Shown here: in pieces, positions 17,178 to 26,151 of the stretch | How the letters are laid out: every line of letters begins with the position of its first letter | How positions within the stretch are numbered: position 1 is the first letter of the stretch | Assembly: GCF_007746075.1 (NCBI RefSeq) | Contig: NZ_CP036339.1 | Coordinates: forward strand, 6,566,028-6,630,027 | Direction of reading: 5' to 3' | Source: Lacipirellula limnantheis | GTDB lineage: Bacteria > Planctomycetota > Planctomycetia > Pirellulales > Lacipirellulaceae | Length of the DNA stretch: 64,000 nucleotides | Made by a program: the position numbers and the translations under genes | Notes under the pieces: generated by a model | Database searches by the model: none | The model's input: only the letters and a program-made list of their open reading frames with translations | What the model was told of the DNA's origin: nothing

Positions 17178-18629
17178 ATGTCCACGCAAATCACCCTTCC
17201 CTCGCTCGGCGAGAACATTGAGTCCGGCGACGTTCTTTCGATCCTTGTAAGCGAGGGCGACGTCGTCACGAAGGACCAGGACCTCCTTGAGCTCGAAACC
17301 GACAAGGCCACCATGCCGGTCCCCAGCCCGCAGGCTGGCAAGATCGTGAAGGTCCTCGTCGCCGAGGGCGACACGGTCCCGGTCGGCGGCGCGATCTTCG
17401 AGATCGAAGCCGACGGCGGCTCCAGCAATGGCGCCACAGCGAAAAAGGAACCAGAGAAGAAGGAATCTGCCAAGGCGCCCGAGAAGAAAGAAGAGAAGCC
17501 GAAGGCTGCTCCGAAAAAGGAAAACATCGTCGAGGAAGAACAACTCGACGAAGCGGTCGCCGATCAGCAGGAAGAGCCGGAAGAAGAGCCGCCCGCGAAG
17601 AAGCCCGCTGCGAAGCCAGCGGCCAAGATCGCCCCGGCCCCGGAATCGACTCCCATCGTCGTTGAACCCGACGACGCGCCGGCCAAGTCTGCGAAGAAAT
17701 CGAAGTCCGAAGGCGAAGCGGGCGACGGCCAATCGTCAGCCGCCGCCGGCCCCGCCGTTCGCCGCCTCGCCCGTGAACTCGGCGTCGACCTCCGCCGCGT
17801 CCGCACCACCGGCGACCGCATCACCGAGGAAGACGTCCGCAATCACGTTCGCCGCAGTCAGGCCGAGTCGGAAGCCAAAGCCCCCAAGGGGGTCACGCCC
17901 CCCGGCTCGCCCGAGTCCGACAGCTACGGCGCCGTGCGCCGCGAGAAGATGACGCGGATGCGACAGACGATCGCTCGCAACATGCTCGCCTCGCACACGA
18001 CGATCCCGCAGCTCACCAACTTCGACGACGTCGACGTCACCGATCTGGAGCGGATCCGCAAGGAAAGCCAGCGGGACTACGACTCGCAAGGCGTCAAGCT
18101 CACGACGCTGCCGTTCCTCGTGAAAGCCCTCGCCGTGGCGTTGCGGAATCACCCGATCATCAACGCGTCGGTCGGCGAAGAAGGCAACGAAATCATCTAC
18201 AAGGAATATGTGAACATCGGCATCGCCGTCGATACGGAGAAGGGCCTGCTCGTTCCCGTCCTCCGCGACGCCGACCGCAAGAATATTCCGCAGATCGCCC
18301 GCGAACTGGTCGAAATCGCCGCCTCGGCCCGCAAGGGAACCTTCAAGGTCGAAGACCTTCGCGGCGGCACGTTCACGATCAGCAACCTCGGCGCGATCGG
18401 CGGCACCTACTCGACGCCGATCATCAACCCGCCGGAAGCGGCGATCCTCCTGATCGGCCGCAGCCGCATGCTGCCGCAGTGGATCGACGGCGCGTTCCAA
18501 CCGCGGCTGATGATGCCGCTGTCGATCAGCTACGACCACCGCATCGTCGACGGCGCGACGGCGCAGCGATTCCTGAACGACGTCAAGGGTTACCTCGCGA
18601 GCCCGGGCCGTTTGCTGTTGGCGCCGTGA
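17178..18629 (+). CDS. aceF: Dihydrolipoamide acetyltransferase (E2 of pyruvate dehydrogenase)
   Basis: 483 aa. One N-terminal lipoyl domain with the lipoylated lysine in ETDKATMPVP (Lys43). A long Lys/Glu/Ala/Pro linker runs over about residues 85-190, and a peripheral-subunit binding domain follows at about 192-224 (AVRRLARELGVDLRRVRTTG). The catalytic core ends with DHRIVDG (His454, Asp458). It transfers acetyl from lipoyl to CoA and forms the complex core. E. coli AceF has three lipoyl domains; this one has a single domain. Last gene of the operon, followed by a strong terminator. Confidence 0.96.
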   Translation: MSTQITLPSLGENIESGDVLSILVSEGDVVTKDQDLLELETDKATMPVPSPQAGKIVKVLVAEGDTVPVGGAIFEIEADGGSSNGATAKKEPEKKESAKAPEKKEEKPKAAPKKENIVEEEQLDEAVADQQEEPEEEPPAKKPAAKPAAKIAPAPESTPIVVEPDDAPAKSAKKSKSEGEAGDGQSSAAAGPAVRRLARELGVDLRRVRTTGDRITEEDVRNHVRRSQAESEAKAPKGVTPPGSPESDSYGAVRREKMTRMRQTIARNMLASHTTIPQLTNFDDVDVTDLERIRKESQRDYDSQGVKLTTLPFLVKALAVALRNHPIINASVGEEGNEIIYKEYVNIGIAVDTEKGLLVPVLRDADRKNIPQIARELVEIAASARKGTFKVEDLRGGTFTISNLGAIGGTYSTPIINPPEAAILLIGRSRMLPQWIDGAFQPRLMMPLSISYDHRIVDGATAQRFLNDVKGYLASPGRLLLAP

Positions 18630-18676
18630 CGCCGAGTTCGATCACCCGCTGACCGCCTGCCTGGCGGAGGCTACTG

Positions 18677-18713
18677 ACGCGATGGGCGAGCTTCGCCCAT
18701 CGCGTTAATTTTT
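18677..18713 (+). terminator. Rho-independent terminator of the PDH operon
   Basis: A perfect 13-bp stem (ACGCGATGGGCGA with TCGCCCATCGCGT), a 3-base loop, then TAATTTTT. It lies 48 bases after the aceF stop. Confidence 0.92.
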
Positions 18714-18747
18714 CCTTTCCACGACGCACTGTCGTCCAACGACGTTT

Positions 18748-18775
18748 TTGACCGCGGGCTGCCCCGTGGTACGAT
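18748..18775 (+). promoter_or_regulatory. Candidate promoter of the toxin-antitoxin pair
   Basis: TTGACC (5/6), 16 bases, TACGAT (4/6), with the -10 ending 23 bases before the antitoxin ATG. The position just upstream of the antitoxin and the clean terminator before it support an own promoter. Confidence 0.5.
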
Positions 18776-18798
18776 ATTGGGTAGTAAAGGCCCATATC

Positions 18799-19038
18799 AT
18801 GCAAATCAACATCCCCGCTGATTCCGAAGCGTTTGTCGTCGGCAAGGCTGCGGCAGCGGGCTTTACCGACGTCAACGAGTATGTGATTCGCCTCATCGAG
18901 AGGGATGGCGGCGGGAGAAAGCCGGCGCCAGCCTTAGCTTTCGAAAAACTGCGGCGGCTCCGATCAGAGGTTCCCAAGATGACGAACGAAGAGATCGTCG
19001 ATCTGGTCGCCGAGGGCCGCCGGCGATGCTTGCCGTAG
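18799..19038 (+). CDS. Probable antitoxin of a VapBC-type module
   Basis: 79 aa from the ATG at 18799 (MQINIPADSEAF). The N-terminal beta-strand followed by two helices (FTDVNEYVIRLIERD) resembles ribbon-helix-helix-like antitoxins that bind the operator and block the toxin with their C-terminus. The lysine/arginine-rich C-terminal half (EKLRRLRSEVPKMTNEEIV) fits. Its last 13 bases overlap the PIN-domain gene, implying translational coupling. The family cannot be named with certainty; the call leans on the context. Confidence 0.75.
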   Translation: MQINIPADSEAFVVGKAAAAGFTDVNEYVIRLIERDGGGRKPAPALAFEKLRRLRSEVPKMTNEEIVDLVAEGRRRCLP

Positions 19039-19439
19039 TCGTTGACGCCAGTGCGACGTTGGCTTGGCTCTTCGGCGAAGGTGATCCTGCCGATTGGCTG
19101 GAAGCGAATCTCTCCTCGATGACGTTATCGGCGCCCGCACTTTGGAGATTGGAAGTCGTCAACGCCATCGTGATCAAAGAAAGGCGCAAGCAAATCACGC
19201 AATCGCAGGACGAAGAATTACTGACCATTCTAGATGCCCTGCCGATCGCCATCGTTCAGTCCCAAAACGAACCATCGCTGCTCAGCCTTGCTAACTTAGC
19301 ACGAACCCACCAACTCACCGCGTACGACGCCGCCTATCTTGATCTTGCTCGGTCGGAACGGGCCTCGTTGCTGACTCTCGACGCAAACCTGATCGATGCC
19401 GCTCAGAGAATTAACGTCCCGCTTATCGCGATGCAATAA
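19026..19439 (+). CDS. PIN-domain toxin (VapC-like ribonuclease)
   Basis: 137 aa, the usual PIN toxin length. The acidic residues that bind Mg2+ are all present: Asp7 (VVVDASA), Glu43 (LEVVNA), Asp101 (TAYDAAYLDLA) and Asp119 (TLDANL). VapC toxins cut specific RNAs, often tRNA or rRNA. It overlaps the upstream antitoxin gene by 13 bases. The module is inserted after the PDH operon terminator and before an esterase gene. Confidence 0.88.
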   Translation: MLAVVVDASATLAWLFGEGDPADWLEANLSSMTLSAPALWRLEVVNAIVIKERRKQITQSQDEELLTILDALPIAIVQSQNEPSLLSLANLARTHQLTAYDAAYLDLARSERASLLTLDANLIDAAQRINVPLIAMQ

Positions 19440-19543
19440 GCGATGCTCAACGACGATAACCGGCTGACTGCGTACGGCAGAGGCGAACGACAGTTGATCA
19501 GACATGATCAACCTTACTTCTACGCATTGGGAGATTATTCGCC

Positions 19544-20458
19544 GTGCCTCGCTTCTTACTAACGCTCGCGCTCATCTCGTCCTTAACCCATTCCTTGTAT
19601 GCTCAACGCCCCGCCTACCCGCCGAAGTTTGACGAGAGCGTGAAAGAGCACGTCTACAAGACCGCGAGCGACGTCGACCTCAAGCTTTACGTCTTTGAAC
19701 CCGCCGGTCACACGCCGAGCGACAAGCGGCCCGCCGTCGTCTTCTTCTTCGGCGGCGGCTGGACGGGCGGCTCGCCGGCGCAGTTCGAGCCGCAGTGCCG
19801 TTACCTCGCCTCGCGCGGCGTCGTGGGCATCGCGGCCGACTACCGCGTCGCCAGCCGGCACGGCGTGAAGGGAGTCGATTGCGTTCGCGACGCCAAGTCG
19901 GCGATCCGCTGGGTACGCGCTCATGCCGCCGAGCTCGGCGTCGATCCCGACCGCATCGTCGCCAGCGGCGGTTCGGCCGGCGGCCACCTCGCCGCCGCGA
20001 CAGGCACGATCAAAGAATTCGACGAACCGAGCGAAGACGCCGCCGTCAGTTCCGTGCCGAGCGCCATGGTCCTGTTCAACCCGGCCGCCTCGTTCGACCC
20101 CGCCACACTCATCCCCGGCGAAAAACGAGGCGGCAACTTCGGCGCGCGAATGGGCGTCGAGCCGAGCAAACTCTCCCCCGCGGACCACATCGACGCGAAG
20201 ACCCCGCCAACGCTGATCATGATCGGCACCGACGACTATCTCATCGGCGGCGCCCATCAATTCGCCGACCGCATGAAAGCCGCCGGCGCCCGCTGCGAGC
20301 TCGATCTCTACGACGGTCGCGGACATGGTTTCTTCAACCTGCGCCCGAACAAGCCGAGCAAAGACTTCTACGCCACTGCCGAATCGATGGACCGGTTTTT
20401 GACGTCGCTCGGTTACCTCGAAGGCGAGCCGACGGTGAAAGAGTTCTTCAAGAAGTAG
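19544..20458 (+). CDS. Secreted alpha/beta hydrolase (carboxylesterase/acetyl-xylan esterase-like)
   Basis: 304 aa from a GTG with GGGAG 10 bases before it. An N-terminal signal peptide (about residues 1-20, LLTLALISSLTHSLYA) ends before QRPAYPP. The oxyanion region is VFFFGGGWTGGS, the nucleophile elbow GGSAGG (Ser144), the acid probably Asp in IGTDDYLIGG and the histidine in GRGHGFFN. This is the hormone-sensitive-lipase/acetyl esterase type found in many planctomycete secretomes for short acyl esters or acetylated polysaccharides. The actual substrate is unknown. Confidence 0.88.
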   Translation: MPRFLLTLALISSLTHSLYAQRPAYPPKFDESVKEHVYKTASDVDLKLYVFEPAGHTPSDKRPAVVFFFGGGWTGGSPAQFEPQCRYLASRGVVGIAADYRVASRHGVKGVDCVRDAKSAIRWVRAHAAELGVDPDRIVASGGSAGGHLAAATGTIKEFDEPSEDAAVSSVPSAMVLFNPAASFDPATLIPGEKRGGNFGARMGVEPSKLSPADHIDAKTPPTLIMIGTDDYLIGGAHQFADRMKAAGARCELDLYDGRGHGFFNLRPNKPSKDFYATAESMDRFLTSLGYLEGEPTVKEFFKK

Positions 20459-20483
20459 TCCAAGGCCTGGTCGAACGCTTCGC

Positions 20484-21119
20484 CTAACGATTGCCGGCGC
20501 GATCAAAGAGTTCCCGCATCGAAAGCTGGAAGCCCGGAAGCAAGCCGTCAGCGACCAGCGTCCCATCCATGCCAATCGTCAAGGACGAATGGCGGCTCTC
20601 GTAAACTTCGGCCGATTCGCGTTTAGGATCGATGATCCACACCGCCCGAACTCCAGCCGTGAAGTAGTCGTCGAGTTTCGCATCCATCTCCGCCCGCGTA
20701 TTGTCGCGCGAAAGCACTTCCACGGCGAGGTCAGGGACAAGATTCGGAACCGGAGCGGCGGGAAACTTCCGATTCGGGAGCTTGCTCCACTTCACGAAGG
20801 AAACGTCTGGTGCGCGACTTCGTGTCGCAGAGATTCGCACCAGTCCATCCGCCCCCAACGCAATGCCAAGATCATGGCTGTCCAGATATCGCTCAATGAA
20901 ATAGGCCAGGACGATCGCCAAGCGAGACTCGAAGACTCCCATCGCCTTCTCCACCAAGACCCCGTCGATGACCTCGCAAGTCCGACCCTCGCGATCTTTC
21001 ACCTCCATCGCGTCATCGTCGGTCGCCATTCCGGGTGGAGGCACTAATCGAATCCGCTCCAATGGAATGCCGCCAAGTTGCAGCTGAAGATCGGCGGCGG
21101 TGACGAATCCGGCAGACAT
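20484..21119 (-). CDS. Uma2 family protein (DUF820, PD-(D/E)XK nuclease fold)
   Basis: 211 aa. The family pattern is visible: a helix-strand start (DGVLVEKAMG), SRAPDVSFVKW with the conserved Asp, LAVEVLSRDNTRAEMDAKLDDY with the Glu, and AVWIIDPKRESAEVY. Uma2 proteins have a restriction-endonuclease-like fold but no established role; they are very abundant in cyanobacteria and planctomycetes. Convergent with the esterase gene, 25 bp apart. A second member lies at 56443-57003. Confidence 0.9.
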   Translation of the reverse strand: MSAGFVTAADLQLQLGGIPLERIRLVPPPGMATDDDAMEVKDREGRTCEVIDGVLVEKAMGVFESRLAIVLAYFIERYLDSHDLGIALGADGLVRISATRSRAPDVSFVKWSKLPNRKFPAAPVPNLVPDLAVEVLSRDNTRAEMDAKLDDYFTAGVRAVWIIDPKRESAEVYESRHSSLTIGMDGTLVADGLLPGFQLSMRELFDRAGNR

Positions 21120-21209
21120 CGCACATGCCTAATGGAGTGGGTGGGCGCCCGCTAATTATACCATTCGCCAAACGCTGCCGCATAATCGTCCGAAACTGGG
21201 CTAAAGAAG

Positions 21210-22298
21210 CTACTGCCTCACCCCCAGCAGCGGAAAGCACAGCACCGGAATCACCAGCGACGCCAGCCCGATCGCCCACCGCACCGGTCCCAGCGGCACC
21301 GAGTCATCGCGCGTCGGCGGGTGATGAATCCCTAAGAAGATCACCAGCAGCAACATCGGCGTCCACAGAATCGCTTCGTCGAGATTGATCACGACGTAGA
21401 AGATGGCGAACGAAATGAACAGCCGGGCGAACGTGTGGGCCTTGCCCAGAAACAGCGCGTAGATCGTATGCCCGCCGTCGAGTTGGCTGATCGGCAGCAT
21501 GTTCAGGCCGGTAATCAACATGCCGACCCAACCGGCCATGAAGTAGGGATTGAGCTCGGTCAGGCCGACCCAATGTTCGTTGGCCCACGCCTCGTTCGGA
21601 TGGGCCCACTGGAGCATCCATTGCGCCACCAGCGGGAGATAGAACTCAATCTCCCCCGGCTCGGCGGCGCGGCTCAGGTCGAGCGCCTTGATCCCTTGCC
21701 ACAACACCGGGAACGCCACCGCGAGCCCGGCGAGCGGCCCGGCGATGCCGATGTCAAAAATCTGCCGACGGTCGGCGCGGCTGCCGTCCATGCCGATGAC
21801 GGCGCCCATCGTGCCAATCGGATTGAACGGCACTGGAATGCAAAGGGGATAGCTCGCCGGGATGCCGTACTTCACCGTTTGCAGGAAATGCCCCATCTCG
21901 TGCGTCAGGAGAATTGCCAGCACGGCGCCCATGTACGCCAAGCCGATCGGCCAATTCTGCTGCACGACGACGCCAACTTGCGCCCACGAGACGTTGAATC
22001 CAAACTGCATCGGGTCCCAGCGCGTCGCCCCGACCCAGAAGGTCGACAGGCAGGTGGCGACAAACAGCATCGCCGGCAGCAACACCTGCCGCTGGGGCAC
22101 GAGCGACTCGTTCCCCTCGATGTCAGACTTCATCAATTCCGGCAGATGTGCGAACGACGAGTCGTAGAACGCATCGTTCTCCAGCGGACGCCGCGCGATC
22201 GGCTGCTCGGACAATTTCGAGCCGGCCGGAATTAGCGACTGCCGCCCGTCGGGCGTCGGCAGCGGGTGTTCGGAGGAAGATTCTTCGCCGGTGCTCAT
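21210..22298 (-). CDS. Site-2 protease family membrane metalloprotease (M50)
   Basis: 362 aa from the ATG at 22298. The zinc site HExxH is THEMGHF (about residues 133-137 in this numbering) inside the first conserved membrane segment, and the second motif NMLPISQLDGGH supplies the aspartate ligand. About seven membrane segments. Unlike RseP there is no PDZ domain; the soluble N-terminal 70 residues precede the membrane part. M50 proteases cut regulatory membrane proteins, sometimes anti-sigma factors, but the partner is not evident. No ribosome binding site is visible; an extended -10 lies directly before the start, suggesting a leaderless mRNA. Confidence 0.9.
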   Translation of the reverse strand: MSTGEESSSEHPLPTPDGRQSLIPAGSKLSEQPIARRPLENDAFYDSSFAHLPELMKSDIEGNESLVPQRQVLLPAMLFVATCLSTFWVGATRWDPMQFGFNVSWAQVGVVVQQNWPIGLAYMGAVLAILLTHEMGHFLQTVKYGIPASYPLCIPVPFNPIGTMGAVIGMDGSRADRRQIFDIGIAGPLAGLAVAFPVLWQGIKALDLSRAAEPGEIEFYLPLVAQWMLQWAHPNEAWANEHWVGLTELNPYFMAGWVGMLITGLNMLPISQLDGGHTIYALFLGKAHTFARLFISFAIFYVVINLDEAILWTPMLLLVIFLGIHHPPTRDDSVPLGPVRWAIGLASLVIPVLCFPLLGVRQ

Positions 22299-22304
22299 TC
22301 GCAA

Positions 22305-22313
22305 ATCATAGCA
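22305..22313 (-). promoter_or_regulatory. Extended -10 element, possible leaderless start
   Basis: On the minus strand TGCTATGAT, a TGn-extended -10 with 5/6 match to TATAAT, ends 6 bases before the ATG at 22298. Transcription would begin at or next to the start codon. Confidence 0.4.
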
Positions 22314-22375
22314 AAACTAGGGGCCTGGGACAGGCGGCCGACGCTGAGCCGTTGACGTCGAAACCAATAGCCGAC

Positions 22376-24028
22376 CTACGACACTTCCAGGCTCTTGACC
22401 CCGCCGCTGCGCAGGGCCGCCGTCAGGCACCGGTCCGCCGTCTCCAACAGACTCACCGGGCGAAAATTCTTCGCCGGCGCGGCCGCGCACGCGACGCCAG
22501 CCCCCACCGCGACCGCGGGCAACTGTTCTGAGCGGCAATACGGCTCGAGCGAGCTACGAATTTCGTCGACGACGTGCCGCGCCGCGGCAACGGCTTCGTG
22601 GCGATCGCGTCCCGGGAACAGCAGCAAGCGACGCCGCGGTCCGAGCTGTTCAATCGTCGTCACGCCCTCGGCGCGATTGCACGCGCGAGTCATCAGGCGT
22701 TCCAAGACCTCCGTCTGCGTCGAGTCGAGCAATTCCGTCGACTGCGCTTCGATCGCGGCCAAGCCAATCGGCCGACGCAGCGAACGGCAGCGCCCGACTT
22801 CGAGCGTGAGCCGCGTTTCGAGATCGCTCGCCGCCGACGCCGCGGCCGTCATCGCGCCGAAGGGACTCGCCAGCACTGGGGCGGGCGCTTCGCTGTTCGA
22901 GTTGGGGACGCGCGGCAAAGCCTGGTCAACGTCCACTTCGCCGCTAAGGCCGCTGCGGTAAAACAGCTCGAACGACGCACGCAATTGCTTGGCCAGAATC
23001 AACGCCTGGGCCTCGTGAGACTCCTGCTCAATCGGGCTGGCGGCGTCATTCGCGATGCCGCGACTCAACGGCGCCGCCACCGACTCCGCCACCTGCGACA
23101 TTTTCGCGTGCGCTTGCACGATGATCTGCGTGTAGTCTTCGCCGCCGGCGATTTGCAGCGACAAGACGTTCGCCAGCTGCCGCACTTTCGGCTCCAGCGT
23201 GGCGATGAGATCGTGCAGGCGAGATTTATCGAGTTGGCAGTATGCGTCGCCGGCGTCGAGCAGGTCGGGCAGTACGCTTAAGCGGCGCTGCCCGATGAGT
23301 TGGGCAAACAGTTCACCCAAGTGCAGGACGCGCACCAAATGCGCATGATCGGCTTTGTTGTGCGCCCAGTAGCGCGTATCGTGCGGCGCCCCGATCGCAG
23401 CCGTCAGGAGCGGCGGCAAATTCCAGTGCTGCAACAGCCCGGCCGTCAGCTGCCGATGGTCGAATCCCAGCGACTCGTGCTCCAGCACCGCCAGGTCCGC
23501 CTGCGACGCGATCGCCTCGCTCAGCACCGCTGCGTACGGCTGCCGCAATTCGCCCAACAGGACCAAGACGCCGATGTCTAGCAACAGTCCGGCGAGAAAT
23601 GCATCGTCGCCCGGCTTCTGAAACAGCTGCTCGCTGATCTCCCGCGCCGCTACCGCGCGCACCAACGACGTCTTCCAGTACCAGTCGAGTTGGTCTCGCG
23701 CCACCGATAGAAACAAACTCTCCGGCAAGCTGAACCCGAGCGCCAGCAGCTTCAGCGGCTTGATCCCCAATAGCGCCAGCGCCTGGTTGAGGTCGCTCAC
23801 CTCGCGCGGCAAGCCGAACAGCGAGCTGTTCACCACCCGCAGAATTTTCACCGTCAGCGCCGGATCGCGCTCAATGCACTGCTTCAGCGCCTGCACGTCG
23901 ACGCGGGGCGACTCGGTCAGCCGCAACACTTCGACCGCCACCGCGGGCAGCGAGTACAGCGCACCGGCGCGGGCCACGATCTGCTGGATCGCATCGGGAT
24001 AAACCGGCGTCGCGGCGGCAAGCGTCAT
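22376..24028 (-). CDS. HDOD domain protein with degenerate GGDEF-like C-terminus
   Basis: 550 aa from the ATG at 24028; the frame runs on to a TTG at 24109. The N-terminal HDOD domain covers about residues 15-215 (LTVKILRVVNSSLFGLPREV is a clear signature) and is catalytically inactive in this family. A middle helical part is followed by a C-terminal region (from about 400) with the alpha/beta layout of GGDEF domains, for instance AVAVGAGVACA and LLETADRCLTAALRSGGVKS. The GG[DE]EF loop is replaced by LGPRRRLLLFPG, so it should not make c-di-GMP. Likely a signalling scaffold; no partner is encoded nearby. Confidence 0.85.
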   Translation of the reverse strand: MTLAAATPVYPDAIQQIVARAGALYSLPAVAVEVLRLTESPRVDVQALKQCIERDPALTVKILRVVNSSLFGLPREVSDLNQALALLGIKPLKLLALGFSLPESLFLSVARDQLDWYWKTSLVRAVAAREISEQLFQKPGDDAFLAGLLLDIGVLVLLGELRQPYAAVLSEAIASQADLAVLEHESLGFDHRQLTAGLLQHWNLPPLLTAAIGAPHDTRYWAHNKADHAHLVRVLHLGELFAQLIGQRRLSVLPDLLDAGDAYCQLDKSRLHDLIATLEPKVRQLANVLSLQIAGGEDYTQIIVQAHAKMSQVAESVAAPLSRGIANDAASPIEQESHEAQALILAKQLRASFELFYRSGLSGEVDVDQALPRVPNSNSEAPAPVLASPFGAMTAAASAASDLETRLTLEVGRCRSLRRPIGLAAIEAQSTELLDSTQTEVLERLMTRACNRAEGVTTIEQLGPRRRLLLFPGRDRHEAVAAARHVVDEIRSSLEPYCRSEQLPAVAVGAGVACAAAPAKNFRPVSLLETADRCLTAALRSGGVKSLEVS

Positions 24029-24300
24029 GGAAGTGGAAATCGTACGGCGGAGACGGGGGCAAGCGCGAACCGGGGCGTTCCGCCCCCGGCGCACCAAATT
24101 GCTGCGCAAGCAATTTGCGACGGAGACCGGCGTCGGATCGCCCGCAAGTCTAGCTCACAGTCAGCACCGACGGGCCGCCGAACGCCCTGATTGCACGCCC
24201 TGCTAGCACGACCGCTACGACCGGCGCCGCGACGCCAGTTCCGTCTAGGGCGCCTGCAGCGTGCCCAGTACAATCGACCTCTTCCCCGCTCGCTTCACGG

Positions 24301-25875
24301 ATGACGCCTGCCATGGACCTGACCCCGCTTCGTATGCTCATCACGCGCCAGTCGCTGGCCGTCACCCTCGCCGCCGCTGGCGGCTTCGCCTCCACTCCCG
24401 CGCGAGCCCAAACGTTCGCCGAAGAAGTCGCCCAGGCGAGCTACGACGCGTCAATCGCTCCCGCCGACCCCCCTGCGGCCCTCCGCTCAGACGCCGCCCC
24501 GGTCAACGCCGACGCCCTCGCCGATCAAGCCGCCGCCGCCAAACAGGCTGAAGAGATCGACATTGTCCGCCAGCTCGCCCGCCAGCGCGGCGGCCAGCCG
24601 GCGGCGCTAGCGCAGATCATCCAAATGTCGCGGTCGTTCAACGACGCCGTCGCCGCCGAAATCCTCGACGAACTCGCGGCCGCTCACCTCCGCGCCGGCG
24701 ACCTCAACCTCGCCGCCGACGCCCGCCGCGTCCTCGCCGAGCAATATCCCGGCACGCCGCGGGCTCAGGACGCGCTGCTCTGGCTCGTCCGACTCTACTC
24801 CAGCAGCGAAATGGTTCACGCCCGCCGCCAGCCTTCGCAGGGCGCCGTCGACATGCTGCGGCAAATCCCGGCCAATGCCGACCTGGCCAATGCCCGCACC
24901 AACGGCGCCGTCAAACGCGAACTGCGCGAGCAGCGCAATCAGCGCAGCACTGCTGCGAACCAACCCGCGGCCCCCTACGCCATTCACCTGGCGACGCAGT
25001 CGATGGACCGCCACCCCGAACTCGCTGACAACGCCGCCCTCGCCTACCAACGGGCCATTGCCGCGCGACTCGCCGGCCAGCAGAAGCAGTCGCAAGCCTT
25101 CCTCTCGCCGCTCAAGCATCGCCGCGGCGGCGACCCCTGGGGCGACTGCGCCCGCATGGAAGCGTGGCTCGAATCGGGCGACGACCAGCGGCCGCCCAAA
25201 CCAACGGCCCTGTGCGTGTTCGCCGACGATCCGCCGCAACTCGACGGACTCCTCAATGAACCCTTCTGGCAGCTCGCCCTCCCGCTGCCGCTCAAGCCCC
25301 ACCACGCCCCGGCCGCCGGCGTCAAATCAGACGTCGTGCAGGCTCGGTACGAACAGCCGTCAAGCGACTCGCCAACGTCAGCCGCCCCGGCGGCGAGTCA
25401 GGTCCAACTCGCCTACGACCGCGAATATCTCTACGTCGCCATTGTCTGCGAAAAGCCCGCCGGCGCCGTCACGGCCGCCGACGACGGGCCCCGCCCGCGC
25501 GACGCCGACGTTGAACCGCACGACCATGTGACGCTCCGTCTCGACGTCGACCGCGATTACGCTTCCTGCTTTGAACTGCTCATCGACAGCCGCGGCTGGA
25601 CGGCCGACCGTTGCTGGGGCGACGCGGCCTGGAACCCCGAGTGGTTCGTCGCCGCCGGCGAGCTCAACGGCGCCGCCAACGGCCACGCCTGGATTGTAGA
25701 GCTTGCCATCCCCTGGAGCGAATTGACGCCGACGCCTCCCACCCGCGGCAACGCCTGGGCCCTCTCCCTCGTCCGCACGCTCCCGCCCGCCGCCAATCAA
25801 CCCTCGCAATCGTGGCGCGGCCCCGCCGGCGCCTCCCCCGGCCCCGAGAGTTTCGGCGTGCTGCAGTTCGAATAG
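24301..25875 (+). CDS. Secreted protein with helical-repeat region and CBM9-like domain
   Basis: 524 aa. A signal peptide (LAVTLAAAGGFASTPARAQ) ends near residue 37; ATG codons at residues 1, 5 and 12 are all possible starts. The middle (about 90-290) is helical and repeat-like, with features of TPR (AAAHLRAGDLNLAADARRVL). The C-terminal 210 residues match the carbohydrate-binding family 9/DOMON-like pattern: DGLLNEPFWQ, a strand YDREYLYVAIVCE, then DHVTLRLDVDRDY and WIVELAIPWSEL. Such proteins in planctomycetes are exported and probably bind sugars or heme-like ligands; function is unproven. Confidence 0.8.
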   Translation: MTPAMDLTPLRMLITRQSLAVTLAAAGGFASTPARAQTFAEEVAQASYDASIAPADPPAALRSDAAPVNADALADQAAAAKQAEEIDIVRQLARQRGGQPAALAQIIQMSRSFNDAVAAEILDELAAAHLRAGDLNLAADARRVLAEQYPGTPRAQDALLWLVRLYSSSEMVHARRQPSQGAVDMLRQIPANADLANARTNGAVKRELREQRNQRSTAANQPAAPYAIHLATQSMDRHPELADNAALAYQRAIAARLAGQQKQSQAFLSPLKHRRGGDPWGDCARMEAWLESGDDQRPPKPTALCVFADDPPQLDGLLNEPFWQLALPLPLKPHHAPAAGVKSDVVQARYEQPSSDSPTSAAPAASQVQLAYDREYLYVAIVCEKPAGAVTAADDGPRPRDADVEPHDHVTLRLDVDRDYASCFELLIDSRGWTADRCWGDAAWNPEWFVAAGELNGAANGHAWIVELAIPWSELTPTPPTRGNAWALSLVRTLPPAANQPSQSWRGPAGASPGPESFGVLQFE

Positions 25876-25982
25876 CCTCCTTTTGGTATGGAATGGCTAG
25901 TCCCTCTCTCTCGCTCTGAAATCGAGAGGAATTAAGCCGCGACGGCACGACGAACACGACGGGAAGTGCCCAGAGCAGATAA

Positions 25983-26053
25983 GGAACCGCCGATGAACGC
26001 GGATCGACGCTGATAAAAATCATTGGCGTCCATCTGCGTTCATCGGCGGTTCC
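25983..26053. repeat. GGAACCGCCGATGAACGC inverted repeat
   Basis: Left arm GGAACCGCCGATGAACGCGG and right arm CTGCGTTCATCGGCGGTTCC pair almost perfectly, with an inner ATCGACGC/GCGTCCAT pairing. Related to the inner arms of the element at 5879-6088. Confidence 0.8.
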
Positions 26054-26151
26054 AATTTGCCTTTGTCTTGTCTTCCCTTGGCGTCCTTGGCGGTTGGACG
26101 TGATTCTGGCTGTTCTCCCACCGCCCGCGAAAAAGATTCTCCGAAAATCCG

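Noticed and set aside
24029..24109. Longer TTG start for the HDOD gene
   Set aside because: The extra 27 residues are arginine-rich and overlap a palindromic stretch; the ATG at 24028 begins directly before the conserved region.
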